A DNA stretch of 64,000 nt. Source: Paramecium pentaurelia (taxonomy: Eukaryota > Ciliophora > Oligohymenophorea > Peniculida > Parameciidae). The position numbers and the translations under genes were made by a program. Below, in pieces: positions 23,010-35,093 of this stretch (position 1 is the stretch's first letter; each line of letters opens with the position of its first letter). The stretch is from the NCBI GenBank assembly GCA_905183005.1, contig CAJJDO010000149.1, positions 1 through 64,000 on the forward strand, read 5' to 3'. Under the pieces are notes generated by a model. It saw only the letters and a list, made by a program, of their open reading frames with translations, was not told the DNA's origin and ran no database searches.

Positions 23010-25451
23010 ATGAAAATTTTTATTAGTCTTATCACAACCTAGATTATATCAACAATTATAGCATTTTCTGAGTTTGAAGAACCAAAAGAGATTATAGCAT
23101 TAGCTTTGGAGCTCACTGGAATGATTGTTTTACTTTTACTTTATAAACTTAATTTTCCAGAGCTTTTTTAAAGGGCAATACTGTTGGGTTAAGCAATATT
23201 AATTTTTGTCTTGATGCCAAATTCACAATATAAATATTTTACTGGGGCTTATCATATTATAGTTCGTCTAACAGTCTATCAATAAGTTTCTAAATTGTTA
23301 ATGTTAGAATGGCTAGGTATTATTACTAAAAAATATAAAAAATAGTTTTACTACTCATCTTATTTATATTTGGAACTGCAATTGAAATACATTAAATTTT
23401 TCGTAGCATTTTTGTTTTTCTTGGTTTATTAGTTATTCAGAGTATCCATATTTATACATAAATTGAAAAAGATAAAAAGAAACCAGATATCTTATTTCAT
23501 ACAAAAATACAATACACAGGGTATGATTCATAACCTGAAAGAATTACAGATCCAAATTTTTCTGTATTATATTTGGATGATTAATTTAATGAAACATGTT
23601 TTTAGAAATAGAGTCCAATACTTAAAAGTTAAGAAATTAGTTTGTAATCTATTCTACATGATTTAATTATCAATAAAATTGACTCTAATTCAAAATCCAT
23701 ACTTTAATGGAAAAATCCAGGTTGCTCTTTACAAAATTTATTAGATTAAATTAGAGCTAACAGATTACCTATGATAGTTCAAATAATTGAATATAGTCAT
23801 CCATAAATAAATAATCATTTTGTAAGAATTATTTACTAAAATGATTTCTAAATATAATTTTTAGAATTAGAAGAAAGAGATAGATATTTAAAATAGAAAT
23901 ATATATTTGTTATTTTGAAATAACTATTAAGTACAATGTCACATGAATTTGGAACTTCCTTAAATTATTTATTGGCAATAGCTTAAGTAGCCATTGAAAA
24001 ATATTCTGATTCTGATTTGCTTACTTATTTTTTACCTATTAAATCTATGGGATTGATAATGCATAATTTTGTATTAGATATGGTAGATTACAATAATATT
24101 CAAGGAAAGAAACTTGAATTATAATTAGAAAAAATAGATGTAATATAATGTAATAATTTAGATAATTTTATTATTGGAAGAAGTCATTAATATCTTTATC
24201 CATACACTTTAATCAAAGGGTCTTAAAATTACATATGAAATCTTTTTAGCTGAGAAAACCATCTTAACTGATGGCAGAAGACTTAAATAAATATTGATTA
24301 CTTTGATTTAGAATTCCTAAAAATTTACATTTTAAGGAGGCATTAAAATAATAGTAAAATCAATTGAATAAAATAAATATGTTTAATTTGAAATTCAAGA
24401 TTCAGGTATAGGAATGACTAAAAGTGAAATTATTAATCTAACTGAAATGCTTAAATATGATTATAAATAAGAAAAAAAGATATCAAAAAATACTGCTGGA
24501 TTTGGATTAGGTAGTTTTTTATGTAATAAGATTGCAATGAGTTTAAGCAATCTAAAATATGAGGAAGGAGGTGGAATAAGATATTATAGTGATTAAGAAA
24601 ATAAAGGTACAAAAGTAGTTTTCAAGATTATTAATGAACCATTCAGTCTCACTTATACTCTTACTGCTCCTTAAGATAATTCTAGTGGAATATTAAAAAT
24701 TGGAAAAAATGCTGTTATTGATCTTAAACAATCTTAAATTGAGTTTGGATTAGGATTTCTTAAAAATCAATTAACTAATAACTTTAGTACTATTCTGTTT
24801 CCAAAAGTTAAAAGTTTACATGAAGATTTAGTAAAAGAACATTTTTCAACAAAAGATAAATTTGGGGTTCTTTTTGCAATATAAATACAATAATCTACAA
24901 AAGAATAAGACAGTATTAATGAGGAAACAAATAAAGAAGATTATTAAAAAAGACTATAATTTTAAAATATCAAATAATCTCCTCTTCGACAATTAAGTAA
25001 ATCCAGCAAATAAAGTTCCTCTGATGAAATTGGTAATGCCCTTGTTAATTGTAATTGTAAATAAATTCTCATTGTTGATGATGAGATGATCAATATTCTA
25101 GGATTGCAACTTATGTTAAAATCATTCAATTTAGAATCAGATTCATCCTATAATGGCCAAGAAGCACTTATTAAATTAGAGTAAGGTAAATATTATATTA
25201 ATAAATGATTAGCTCATTGTTAATATAATTTTATTTTTATGGATATCAATATGCCAATAATGGATGGATTTGCTACTACAAAAGCAATAATTGAGAAATA
25301 CAAAAAGGATGCTCCAAAAATTATTGCTTGTACAGCCTTTACTGATAGCGAAACAAAATAATATTGTTATGAGTTAGGCATGTCTCATTTTATAAGCAAA
25401 CCTGTTAATAAAAATGAACTACAAAAACTTCTAAGTTATCTTTTTGGTTGA
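23010..25451 (+). CDS. Membrane hybrid histidine kinase with receiver domain (HK1)
   Basis: Four exons (introns 23317-23345, 24140-24161, 25186-25212) give 788 codons. Residues 1-150 hold several hydrophobic segments, for example MIVLLLLYKL and VLLLILFIFGTAIEI. The dimerisation H-box is STMSHEFGTSLNYLLA with His at about 302; the family usual is SHELRTPLN. ATPase boxes follow: QNSQKFTF (N-like), IQDSGIGM (G1) and TAGFGLGSFL (G2). The C-terminal receiver has VDDE, FMDINMPIMDG with phospho-acceptor Asp near 719, the ACTAF threonine and the SKPV lysine, all intact. It should autophosphorylate on His and pass phosphate to its own Asp; an HPt partner would be needed downstream. HK2 at 32488-34924 is a clear relative on the opposite strand. 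Spliced introns and TAA/TAG glutamines rule out bacterial contamination. Confidence 0.92.
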
Positions 25452-25558
25452 TTTTGAATTAGTATTAAATATAAATATGTTTTATATTATTAACATATAT
25501 ATTATTGATAATATAAGAACATTAGATAGAATTTATATTTAAATTAATATAATTATCA

Positions 25559-27558
25559 TCATAATTTTTATTTATATATTAATTCCCATCCACCATAATT
25601 CTTTTTTTTTGTTTTATTATAAATATGTTCTACAATAAATTAACCCAAATCTGTTAAACCCATTTTATTTAATCTTTCAGTTACAGGAGTTGAAAATGCA
25701 AATGTTGGAGAAGCATTAACTTCTATTAACCAAGGATTACAATCATCATCAACAATGAAATCTAATCCAAAAACTTCAAAAGTATTCTTTCTTATTTCAA
25801 TTGACTTTTAACATGATTTCATTGTAGCTATTATAATATTTATAAATTATTGTCTAACTTAACTCTCAAAGTCAAATCCTCTTTCTTTCAAAACCTTAGC
25901 AAACTCCTCTTAACTCATCATCAACTTCTCCTCCTAATTGTCTTCATTATGTTTTTACACACTAAAATTTGTTAAATGAGCATATCTGTAATTTATAAAT
26001 TATATTATATAATACCTATTTTTTAAGTCATCTGTATTATATTCAACTCCACAAAACCGTACATAACATTCTTTATACATCCATATTGTCAAAGGTTAAA
26101 TATCTGATACTATCATCCATTATCTAATATCAAATTTCCTTTTTTCTATTGTCATAATATTTTCTAAACACTTTTAAGCAACAAAATTCACATCCTTAGC
26201 TCCAAAAGTATATGCAAGTATCTCTTCTAATTCTTTAAAATATTTAACTCCTCTTCCTCTCGATAATCCAAAAGGTTTTGTAACCCAAATATTATCACCT
26301 TTAGAAATTTTAAATTAAGGATCAACAATAGATAAATTTTATAATATTTATTTAACTTATTCCATAATATTTGGATTGTTAAATTAAACAATTTCTTATT
26401 TTGGTTCTGGTTTATTGTATAAAATTTACCATTATTAAGGAGTACATACAGGATAATCATCAGCAGTCTAAATATAAATTAAATTATACAATTCTATTGA
26501 TTTTATTTTAAATTGGCATTAATTTATTATTTAATATTTATATTGCAATAAGTATCTTTTCTTCATCCTTAGGATTTTTCTTAAGATAGTTTTCAGCAAA
26601 TGTAAATTTATATTCCTCCAAAAAATCTTCAAAATCTCCTTCATCACTTAAATCATAACATCTAGGAAAGAATGTATTAGGGTCTACTCCACCTAAAATA
26701 TAACAACTTTTTAATGATCTAGCCAATCCAAATTTTGTTGTTAATAGTTTTGTACTAGCAAATCTACTAACTACTTATTCAGGGATAGGTTTATGTAAAA
26801 ATTTCTTTAAATAACAAAATTTGAAATCATAAACTTATGTATAAACATCATCTATTTCAACCCAACCTAATAAAAATAGATAATTAAATACTATACCTAA
26901 TGAATTAAATAGAGTTTTCATATCATCAAAATATGATCCTTATATTACATATAAATATTAATTTTGATTTAAATTGTGTTTTTTCCGCAATTTTTCAATT
27001 TCTTCCTTAACTTGAGCTTCAGACAATGGTTATATTTAAGCCAATATTTTTTCAGTTTCCTCCTCTTTTTTCCTTTACTCTTCACTTTAATCATCTAAAT
27101 CCAAATATAACTTCTAAAATTCTTTATCATTTTATGCTTTAGTTAATACACTTCTTATATCAACTTATGTATATTTTACAATATTTACTTCCCATTGATT
27201 TAAGTAAAGGCTATCTATTTATTTAAAACATAGATCTAGTAATAAATCGACAGCTTAATTCTAATTGTGCAGCAATTTTAGATAACTATTCTTCTAAATT
27301 TTTCTTTTGATTGTTATTTGGTTAGACTGTTTTTTTTAATTTAGGATCAAATTTGCAATAATATTATGGTTTACCCATTTGAGTAATTAATGTGGATATC
27401 CTATATCTAAAACAAATTGAAATTCTGTCAAAGACATTAACTTCTGTTTAGATAGTTTATTTGATTTCTTGTTTTTTTGTTCTCTTTTCAGACAATTTAG
27501 GCTTACTTACTTGTGACCAATCAATCTAAAAATTTTCAAGTTCTGATTATTACTACAT
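25559..27558 (-). CDS. TTLL3: Tubulin tyrosine ligase-like protein, TTLL3/glycylase type
   Basis: Five exons (introns 27482-27506, 26867-26896, 26468-26489, 25986-26015; 25, 30, 22 and 30 nt) give 631 codons. TTL-domain blocks appear in order: FFPRCYDLSDEGD (typical of TTLL3/8), NIWVTKPFGLSRGRGVKY (about 399), RKFDIRQWMIV (about 454), NRYAHLTNFSVQKHN (about 492), FGLDFIVDDDCNPWLIEVN and NASP (about 579). These form the ATP-grasp fold that adds amino acids to tubulin tails; the TTLL3/8 branch initiates glycylation of ciliary tubulin, which fits a ciliate. The first intron and the far 5' end are least certain; a downstream Met (MSLTEFQF) is an alternative start. Two 30-nt introns are multiples of three without in-frame TGA. 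Confidence 0.88.
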
Positions 27559-27564
27559 TAATTT
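27559..27564. promoter_or_regulatory. Minimal bidirectional gap between TTLL and RPA1 starts
   Basis: If both predicted start codons are right, only six bases separate the divergent TTLL and RPA1 coding regions, so any promoter must overlap coding sequence. If the TTLL gene starts at its later Met the gap grows to about 120 bases. No motif was recognised. Confidence 0.4.
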
Positions 27565-28389
27565 ATGAATTTAACATTTGAAGCAGTTCGAAAAATTGTT
27601 CAACAAGGATAGAATGTTATAGATTTGAAATAGAAGATCGAATGCAATTATACTTTTTAAATTGTAGAGAACTATTTTCCTCAATCATCCAAAGAAAAAT
27701 TGGATTAATTGTTATGTTTCCGCGTTTCTGATGGCTATGCTAAAATGAAAGCTTTATTTTTTCGAACTCCAAATCCTGACTTTGTCCAATTAAGAGAAAC
27801 AGAACCTTTAACTAAATATCCATTAATAAAAGTCACAAGTTTTAGAATTTTGGGAAAACCTGTGGAGGGCGATGATTTTCCAATATTAATTTTAGAATTT
27901 GAAAGACTTTAAATTCTTGAAAAAATAATTGGCTAACCAATGTCCTATAAATCATATGCTGCTAATGGTTACTAAAATCCTAATGGAGCTACTTCATTAG
28001 ACGACTACGAATTTGCTGGGATTGACGATTTATTGTTTTCAAATCACAAATCCTAATCGATTGGATAGATTCCTCCAAAAAATACAATATAACAGAACAT
28101 ATAAGAAATACCAAATAAATAAGAAGAAAAACCTAAACAAGGAGTAATACTATTATGTTAAATTATAGATTAAAATTTCATTAAGTAAAACTAAATTTTA
28201 AAAACAATAATAAGTAGATCCACCATAGACAGAATTAGTTTAATAATAATAATAGTAAAAGCCATAAGTTTAGAAGTAATAGTATGAATAGATTGCCCAA
28301 AATTAGCAATTCTAATAGATATAATAAACTAAAAATAACCAGGATTAATTAAATTAAAAAAAATAATAACTAAGAGTATAAATATAACC

Positions 28390-28426
<37 letters not shown>

Positions 28427-29822
28427 TAATAATAATAATAATAATAACAATAGAATAATTAATTTAATAACAAAATACCTAACCAAAAAAATAATAAAAA
28501 TAATCCTTAGATTGATGTAAATATTTATTATTTCATAATAGTTTTTCCCTCTTTATTAAATTAATCCTAGTTTTTAATAAGCATTTAGAGGTAGAGTTGT
28601 TAAAGTTAATGAAATAAAAAGCTATACTACAAAAAATTAAAAAGATGGAAAAATGTTTGGAATTTATGTTATTGATGAAGAAAATCTTATCTCTGCTATG
28701 TTTTTTGATTAAGCAGCTGAAAAATTTCATGATTATATTGTTTAAGGAAAGTGTTACATTTTTTCAGGTGTTTAAGTAAAACCAGCCAAAAATTTAGAAT
28801 AATTACAAAAGATTGGGAGTCTTCCCTTTGATTATACTTTTGATCAAAATTCTTAAATAATTGAAATTGATGAAGTCCCTGGAATTCCTTTAAATATCTT
28901 TAACTTTGTTAAACTTAATTCAATAACCCAATAAAAAGTTGGATCAATATAAGATGTAGTAGCTGTAATAAAATCAACTAGTGGTGTAAAAGAATTTTAA
29001 GCTAAAAATAAAGATGAGAAATCAACTAGAATTTAATTAGGAGTTTATGATGATTCATTATAAGAAATAGAAATAACACTCTATGGAAATTTAGCTCAAC
29101 AATACCCATTTTAAATTGGAGAAATTTATATGTTCAAAAGTTTAAAGATAAATGAATATTAAGGAAGAAAAAGTTTATAAAATAATTATTTGACTTCTAT
29201 CCATTTTGATAAAAATTAAAAAGAAGTCAAAGAATTATAAAATTGGTTATAGAATTTTGATGGAAAATTGGCTGAACCTGTATCTAAGATTAAATTAATA
29301 TCTGAATTAATAAATGAATCAAATAGATGTGAATTAGATTAGAATTTAAAAATATACTCAGATGTTAGAGCTTAATTAGTATTAGTTAAAAACTCAGGTA
29401 CTCTTTATTATTAATCTTGTACAAATTGTCTTAAGAAAGTTACAACAGAATTGGATTCATTTTATTGTTCATCGTGCAATTTGACAATGAAAGAACCTAA
29501 GTTTAGATATATTCTTAATTGCAAAATAGCTGACTCTAGTGGTAATATCTGGGTTAGTGTAGGTGATTAATAAGCTAATTAGATAATTGATATTCCTGCT
29601 AATCTACTTAAATAATTAACAGAAGAAGGTAAAGAAAAAGAAAAGAATGATGCATTAAGTAAATCAGCATACAAAGAGTTTAGATTTAAATTAACATCTA
29701 AATTGGAAGAATTTAATGATGTCAAAAGAGTAAAACATGCTGTATAATCTATTACTCCAATTTCAAATGCTGATACATAAGCTATTTTAAACCAAATAGA
29801 ATTTTATATGAAGAATATTTGA
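27565..29822 (+). CDS. RPA1: Replication protein A large subunit
   Basis: Three exons (introns 28144-28168 and 28517-28541, both 25 nt) give 736 codons. The first ~115 residues are the RPA70N fold (LCFRVSDGYAKMKALFF, LIKVTSFRIL). A Gln-rich linker with an almost pure TAA-coded run (28391-28448) leads to the DNA-binding OB folds: FRGRVVKVNEIKSYT, VVAVIKSTSGVKEF and LYGNLAQQ. The last OB fold carries its zinc ribbon, CTNCLKK then FYCSSCNL (about 602-622), and ends with a helical part for heterotrimer formation. RPA binds single-stranded DNA in replication and repair. Length is slightly above the usual ~610-620 because of the glutamine linker. Divergent from TTLL with an extremely short gap. Confidence 0.95.
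28391..28448 (+). repeat. TAA trinucleotide run coding glutamine in RPA1
   Basis: About nineteen codons, nearly all TAA with an interspersed CAA, form an uninterrupted polyglutamine tract in the linker of RPA1. In the standard code it would be a row of stops. Confidence 0.9.
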
Positions 29823-30127
29823 TTTATATTTAAAGTATAACTCAAATTTATTAATTATAAATCACAATAATCTATATATTTATATGTATCTTAAAAAAGA
29901 GTATTATATTTATCTTATTTTCATTATAAGGAAAAAGTAAATAATATAAATTTGATTTTCTATTAAGATTAATGATAGAATTCTATAATACTATCATAGT
30001 TCTAATGGATGTATTTCCTATTAAATATGATAATTATCAATCATTTATAATCCAGATTAATATAATTATAAGATATGAATCTTGTTAAAAAAATATTATT
30101 AATAATATTATGATTCTTGGATATTAA
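29823..30127. other. Convergent intergenic gap
   Basis: About 305 bases between the stops of RPA1 (plus) and PEX11 (minus). AT-rich; nothing recognised. Confidence 0.6.
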
Positions 30128-30872
30128 TCAATATGCTTAATAAGCTGCAACAGCTCCTGATATAAGACCTCCAAGGCCTATGACTCCATCGTTAAGGTTG
30201 ATTTTTAATACTTTTGGGAAAAACTCTGAACCTTAGCCAGCTGGCATTAAATCTCCAAATATCTTTATCAAGTTTAAATAAAGAACTCTATTTTGTTGTT
30301 ATTTATTATTTATCTATTGTTGAGCACTCTGATTAGTTTTATTTTGTTAGATATATTATAAGTTGACTATCAATTATCTTACAGTGTCAATCAAGTTTGT
30401 AATAATTGCAATAAACCAAAATGTCATTGCTTTTTTTTACAATGGCTTTGGATCGCTGGTGGTAAACTTGATTGATGATAATACACTCAAGTTATCAAAC
30501 AACCTATAATCTTAGTGGATGATTTGATTACCAATATAATAAAAACCAAATTCTTGTTAAAATATTTAATCCCCTAGCAATCTACTCTTGAGGAGTCTTG
30601 CAATTTTATCCAACTTTATCAATAATGGTTTATAATTCATTCAGAGATTTAGCTAATCTGAATAATTTTCTGGCATCTCTTGTGCTTTCTATATAATGAT
30701 AAACAAATCAAGTACAAAATAAATTCTTAAATTGATTAGACAATTATTCATTTCCTCTGTTTACTTTGAGATGCCACATTAAAAATCTGGATCCATATTA
30801 CATGACTTTGCATATCTTATCTCTACCTTCAGTCTTATTGAACCATTTAACTGTTGAATCAAGTGTTTGCAT
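30128..30872 (-). CDS. PEX11: Peroxisomal biogenesis factor 11 family protein
   Basis: Three exons (introns 30689-30715, 27 nt; 30504-30531, 28 nt) give 230 codons, the usual PEX11 size. Family features are seen in order: TVKWFNKTEGRDKICK and VMQYGSRFL at the N-terminus (the KT.GRDK...QY..R pattern), STRDARKLFRLAKSLNE, the YWLFDNLSVLS stretch after the second intron, and a C-terminal hydrophobic glycine-rich segment GVIGLGGLISGAVAAYQAY. PEX11 proteins tubulate and help divide the peroxisome membrane. Both introns restore these blocks across the junctions, and the spliced length is a multiple of three. The 27-nt intron contains an in-frame TGA. Confidence 0.9.
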
Positions 30873-30964
30873 ATTTTTAGAAAAAAAAAATTTAATTACT
30901 CATAAATACTTAAAGTGCGTATTTGCCATATATTTTATATTAATCTTGATAATGCATTTACAAT

Positions 30965-32373
30965 TCAGATATCCTTTTGTTTAATAAAAAATAATATACA
31001 ATTATGAAGTAATCGATTTATTATAATATGTAGATTATAGTAAATTAAATACGATTCTATAGCTTTATTAACATAAATCTGATATTATTTTTGTTTAATT
31101 GTGACAAATGTAACATCAACTTCAATTTTAAACAAATGAATTATAACATTTTCATGGTTCTTTATCTAAAACTTAACTTTCATTTTACAAATAGAAGGAT
31201 TTCTTGATATTCAATAAAACTCATAGTGTCTAATTATAACTTTGAATTGATGAAGATATGAATTCAAAATTTCACTTTACTCTCTTAATGATAGCAATAT
31301 TATCAGGCAATTTTGGTTTTGATTATTCCTTACCATGCTTATCAATGTCATTTTCTTCAGTATCATATTTCATTTTTTTATAATAAATAGTGAATTTATG
31401 GGATCAGAAACTTAAGAATAATTATTACAATGTTGTCTTTATGTTGTTCTGTTGTTGCAATTTTGACTAAATGATTATTGAAATATACAATCAGAAATTA
31501 ATGATTAATTATTGAAGATTTTTGTGGATTGTTAAATATATTTACAGTGATTCAAAATCAAGAAATTATTTAACATTCAGATTTTTTTATATGGTTTGTA
31601 GTTGTATCTTCATAATACCAATATATTTAAAAGTATTTTGTCCATAAAAAATAGTGATGTGAGGATTCTTTGTTGATGGAGGATTGCTTATTAAAAATTT
31701 CATGGGTTTAGTTAAAATAGATAGTGATAGTGATTTAAGTGGAAAGAACTCTCATCATTAATAGATTGTATTTGCAATTCCATTAATCGTATTCCTATTC
31801 AGATACATAGTAATGACAATTTTATATAAAAAGGGTGGTAGTACAATATCATTTTAATTAAAAATAAGCCCTAAAAGGCTAAAATAGTGTGGATTATTGG
31901 CAATATTATCATATAGTTCTTAATTATTTGCTTGAATGTCAGATGGAGATTCAACTTTAAATAGATTATCAATTAGTATTAATATTAAATTATTATATCA
32001 ATAATTTATTAGATTTATATGAATTTATTTGTTATTCCTGTAATTTCTTTACTTTAATTTTAGGAATAGTATAATTCCACCTGTTTATATATTTATCTTT
32101 TGTTTAAAGAAGATGGGGTTAATGAATAAAATTTTTATAAGAATTATTTTCTATGATAATTTGTCAAGTATTATTAATTGGATTTAGTTATACTGAAGTG
32201 TTGACAGGAGTAATAATAAAGTTTATAACATAATTTTATATGCTTGGCAATTTCTTGAACATCATATGCTTGGCAATTAGTAGTATTATATATATATATT
32301 CCTTTTCATTTTTAAGTAGATTAGAAATTAGAGGATCTTTTGTAGTGTTTGCAATATTCTAAATAAGTAACAT
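30965..32373 (-). pseudogene. Decayed protein-coding gene of unknown family
   Basis: The minus strand reads as coherent protein in long pieces but is broken repeatedly. From an ATG at 32373 the frame runs MLLIQNIANTTKDPL... with in-frame TGAs at 32164-32166 and 31969-31971. After a frame change a second piece (DNLFKVESPSDIQAN; NPHYFSLLGLIF) meets TGA at 31799-31801 and 31700-31702. Later pieces (NPPSTKNPHITIFYG; MKYDTEENDIDKHGK; EYQEILLF) carry TGAs at 31272-31274 and 31221-31223 before a final TGA at 30965. Some breaks might be introns I failed to place, but several TGAs sit inside smooth coding sequence. No domain recognised. It lies downstream of HK2 on the same strand. Confidence 0.45.
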
Positions 32374-32487
32374 ATTTGTTTTTTAATATTTGTAAAAGAG
32401 AATGAGATAGATAAATTATATGATATAGAAGATAAATGAAAGTAGTGATTCAATTAAATTATTAATGAAAATTAATATTATATATAA

Positions 32488-34924
32488 TCAATTTAGATAA
32501 TAAGATAGTATTTCAATGAGTTAATCTTTTTTGACTGGTTTTTGTATATGATAGCTCATTCCACTTTTATAACAAATATTTCTAGTTTCTGTATCAGAAA
32601 AGGCAGTGCAAGCAATAACTATTATGTTAGAATATTTGGATTTAATTCTTATTGTTGTTTGAATTCCATCTAAGATTGGCATATTAATATCCATGAAGAT
32701 CATACGATATTATTAAGATCTGCATTTATTACATTTAGCTATATTATATATTGATTATAAATTACTTTTCTTTTAATTACTAAATATAAGATTGACACAT
32801 TCTTCTCCATTGAATACTGAATCACTTGTATAACCCATTTAATCTAGCATCATTGATAAAGCCATAATATTTATTTATTCATCATCAACTATCAAAATTT
32901 AGGGGCAATTGCATTTCTAATTATTTGTAAAATTCTCATTCAAATGTTTAATTCTATTCTCAAATTCTTAATCATTTGTTTCTTAATTAATACTAAAAGA
33001 TTCAATTCTCCTTTCAGATGTAATTGCAGCAAGAAATAACTCTCTAGCTATTTTAGATGGAGGTTTACACAATTTGAGTGACAATTCTTTACTTAATCCT
33101 CTTTCTGATTTAATATCTTTGATTCCTAAAATCTAAGAGAATTTCTATCTCATTGGTTATGCATTTACTCTACTTATTTATGATTCCATTGTATCAATCT
33201 ATATCTTCTTACGAATTCGAATAATAGGTGTAGGATTACTTTATTAATAAACAGGACTATATGATTAATTTCTAGCCATGAACCAAGCATGAAATCCTTA
33301 TTAATACTTTGACTCAAATCTTAATCCTCCTCCCTTATCATATCTAGTTTAACTTAATACTTCAGCAATCTTATTGGATATATATAATCCCAATCCAAAA
33401 CCCACTGTATTTTATGAGATTCTAACTGATTATGGAATACCTGAAGATAAAAGTTAATGCAATCTTTCTGCTTCTTCTTGTTTCATTCCTATTCCTGTAT
33501 CAATTACATGAAATATGACACACAATTATTTGTTATTTATTACTGCTCCTACTTATATTTTAATTTAACCAGAAAAAGTGAATTTTTAAGCATTAGATAC
33601 CAAATTGATTAAAATTTATCTAATTCTATTTCTATCACTAACTAAATCATAATTAAGTAGATTATTTTGAAATTAAATATTAAGATGTTTCTAATTTATT
33701 TAATATTTAAATAGATCAACAACTTCACTTATCAATTATGGAATATTAAAATTACTTACTTCTACATTAAATTATTTACTTAAAATTAAATTATAATCCA
33801 TTATATCACTAATTAAACTATGCATTATCCTACCACAATGTAAAATAGGTAAAAAATACTTTTCTGATACTATTTTAGGTACATTTTCATGACATTAAGC
33901 CACTTATGCTAAAGCTAATATATAATTTAATGAAGTATTTAATTCATGACTAAAACTCTTGAATAATTATTTCATTGTAGTTTGTTAATGTTTTTTCTTA
34001 ATATAATGAGCATAGTCTTTCATTGACTAAAAAAGTATATTATAAATTATTTTATCACTACTCCCCTTTAAAATAAGAATTTAAAAATAAAATTCCTCAA
34101 AACCTTATAATACATATACATCCAATTAATGTGGTAGATTTATATTTGATTTAATGTTTTCCAATAATTCCTTTAAGGTTGTTGGTAATGTTAAAGAATC
34201 TCTGAAATCTTGGATTGATTATAATTTGATATTACATTATTCTTGGAGTAGTTATTTAGTTTATTTATCAATTAGAATTGGGGATTGCATAATTAAGTCA
34301 TTTATTGATTTATCCTTAATTAAATGAGATGATTTTTTATTCTAATAAATTATTTCAAACTATTCATTTAATAATATTACACCCGCTATTCCATTTGTAT
34401 TATCATTAATTTTTTTATGTTCTAGATGAGACTTCAAATTACATGTTTCCTCAATCATTGTTGTATTGTCCTGAGTTGATTTGGGTTCTCCTTCTGGGTT
34501 ATAGTTTTTGGCTAGAAAGAGTAAAGTTACTATTAGGAATTGAATAACTGGCTAACCATTCTAAATGTCTTGTAAACTATAATACAACATCAATAAAAGG
34601 AGATGTAGCAATTTGATCATCATAAAATACCTATTCATAAATATCTCTTTGTTGTTCTATTAATAAATTACTATTGGCAAAATAAATGTTATGAAAGAAT
34701 ACTTATCATAGTTCTCCAAGATTTCTAGATATATATTATTTTTAATACATATTATGTTGAGTGAGATAATCATAATTGGAGAAAAAAGCACACAATATTT
34801 TATTTTTACCTTGTAGTATGATAATAACAAAAATACTATCAGTATTAACAACTCAATTATCGATAACCACAACTTTCAAAATTATATATGGAAGATTACT
34901 CAAAGTCGAAAGAATAAAAAGCAT
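32488..34924 (-). CDS. Membrane hybrid histidine kinase with receiver domain (HK2)
   Basis: About 796-805 codons depending on whether a 27-nt in-frame intron (near 32730-32760) is removed; a 22-nt intron near the 5' end (about 34854-34875) joins the start MLFILSTLSNLPYIIL to the rest and is the least certain part. N-terminal membrane segments (LLILIVFLLLSYY, PIMIISLNIICI) are followed by the H-box SFSHELNTSLNYILALA (His about 319), NAQKFTFSG, DTGIGM and GFGLGLYISNKIAE. The receiver has IVDDEQINI, MIFMDINMPILDG and IACTAFSD, with the lysine in QKPVKKD. All catalytic and phospho-acceptor residues are present. It is closely related to HK1, 7 kb away on the other strand, suggesting an old duplication with the genes between them. 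Confidence 0.9.
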
Positions 34925-35093
34925 TGCATAGCCATGAACAACAAAGCAAGATTTCACATAACATATTTTATTAAAATTATTTAATTTATTTATATATCTA
35001 CAATATATATATATATATATAAGTTTGTTACTTAATTTTAAATAAATATACTATAATTCAATCATTAATAATCAAATATATATAAATATTTAA

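Noticed and set aside
23010..25451. Bacterial contamination, because of the two-component kinase
   Set aside because: The gene has three 22-29 nt spliceosomal introns and many TAA/TAG glutamine codons; it is native to the ciliate.
32521..32703. Stand-alone response-regulator fragment
   Set aside because: It is the receiver domain of HK2, in frame with the upstream kinase once TAA/TAG are read as Gln.
35001..35025. (TA)n runs here and near 41547, 47964 and 53510 as regulatory or IES boundary signals
   Set aside because: Such runs are expected in DNA this AT-rich; nothing around them supports a specific function.
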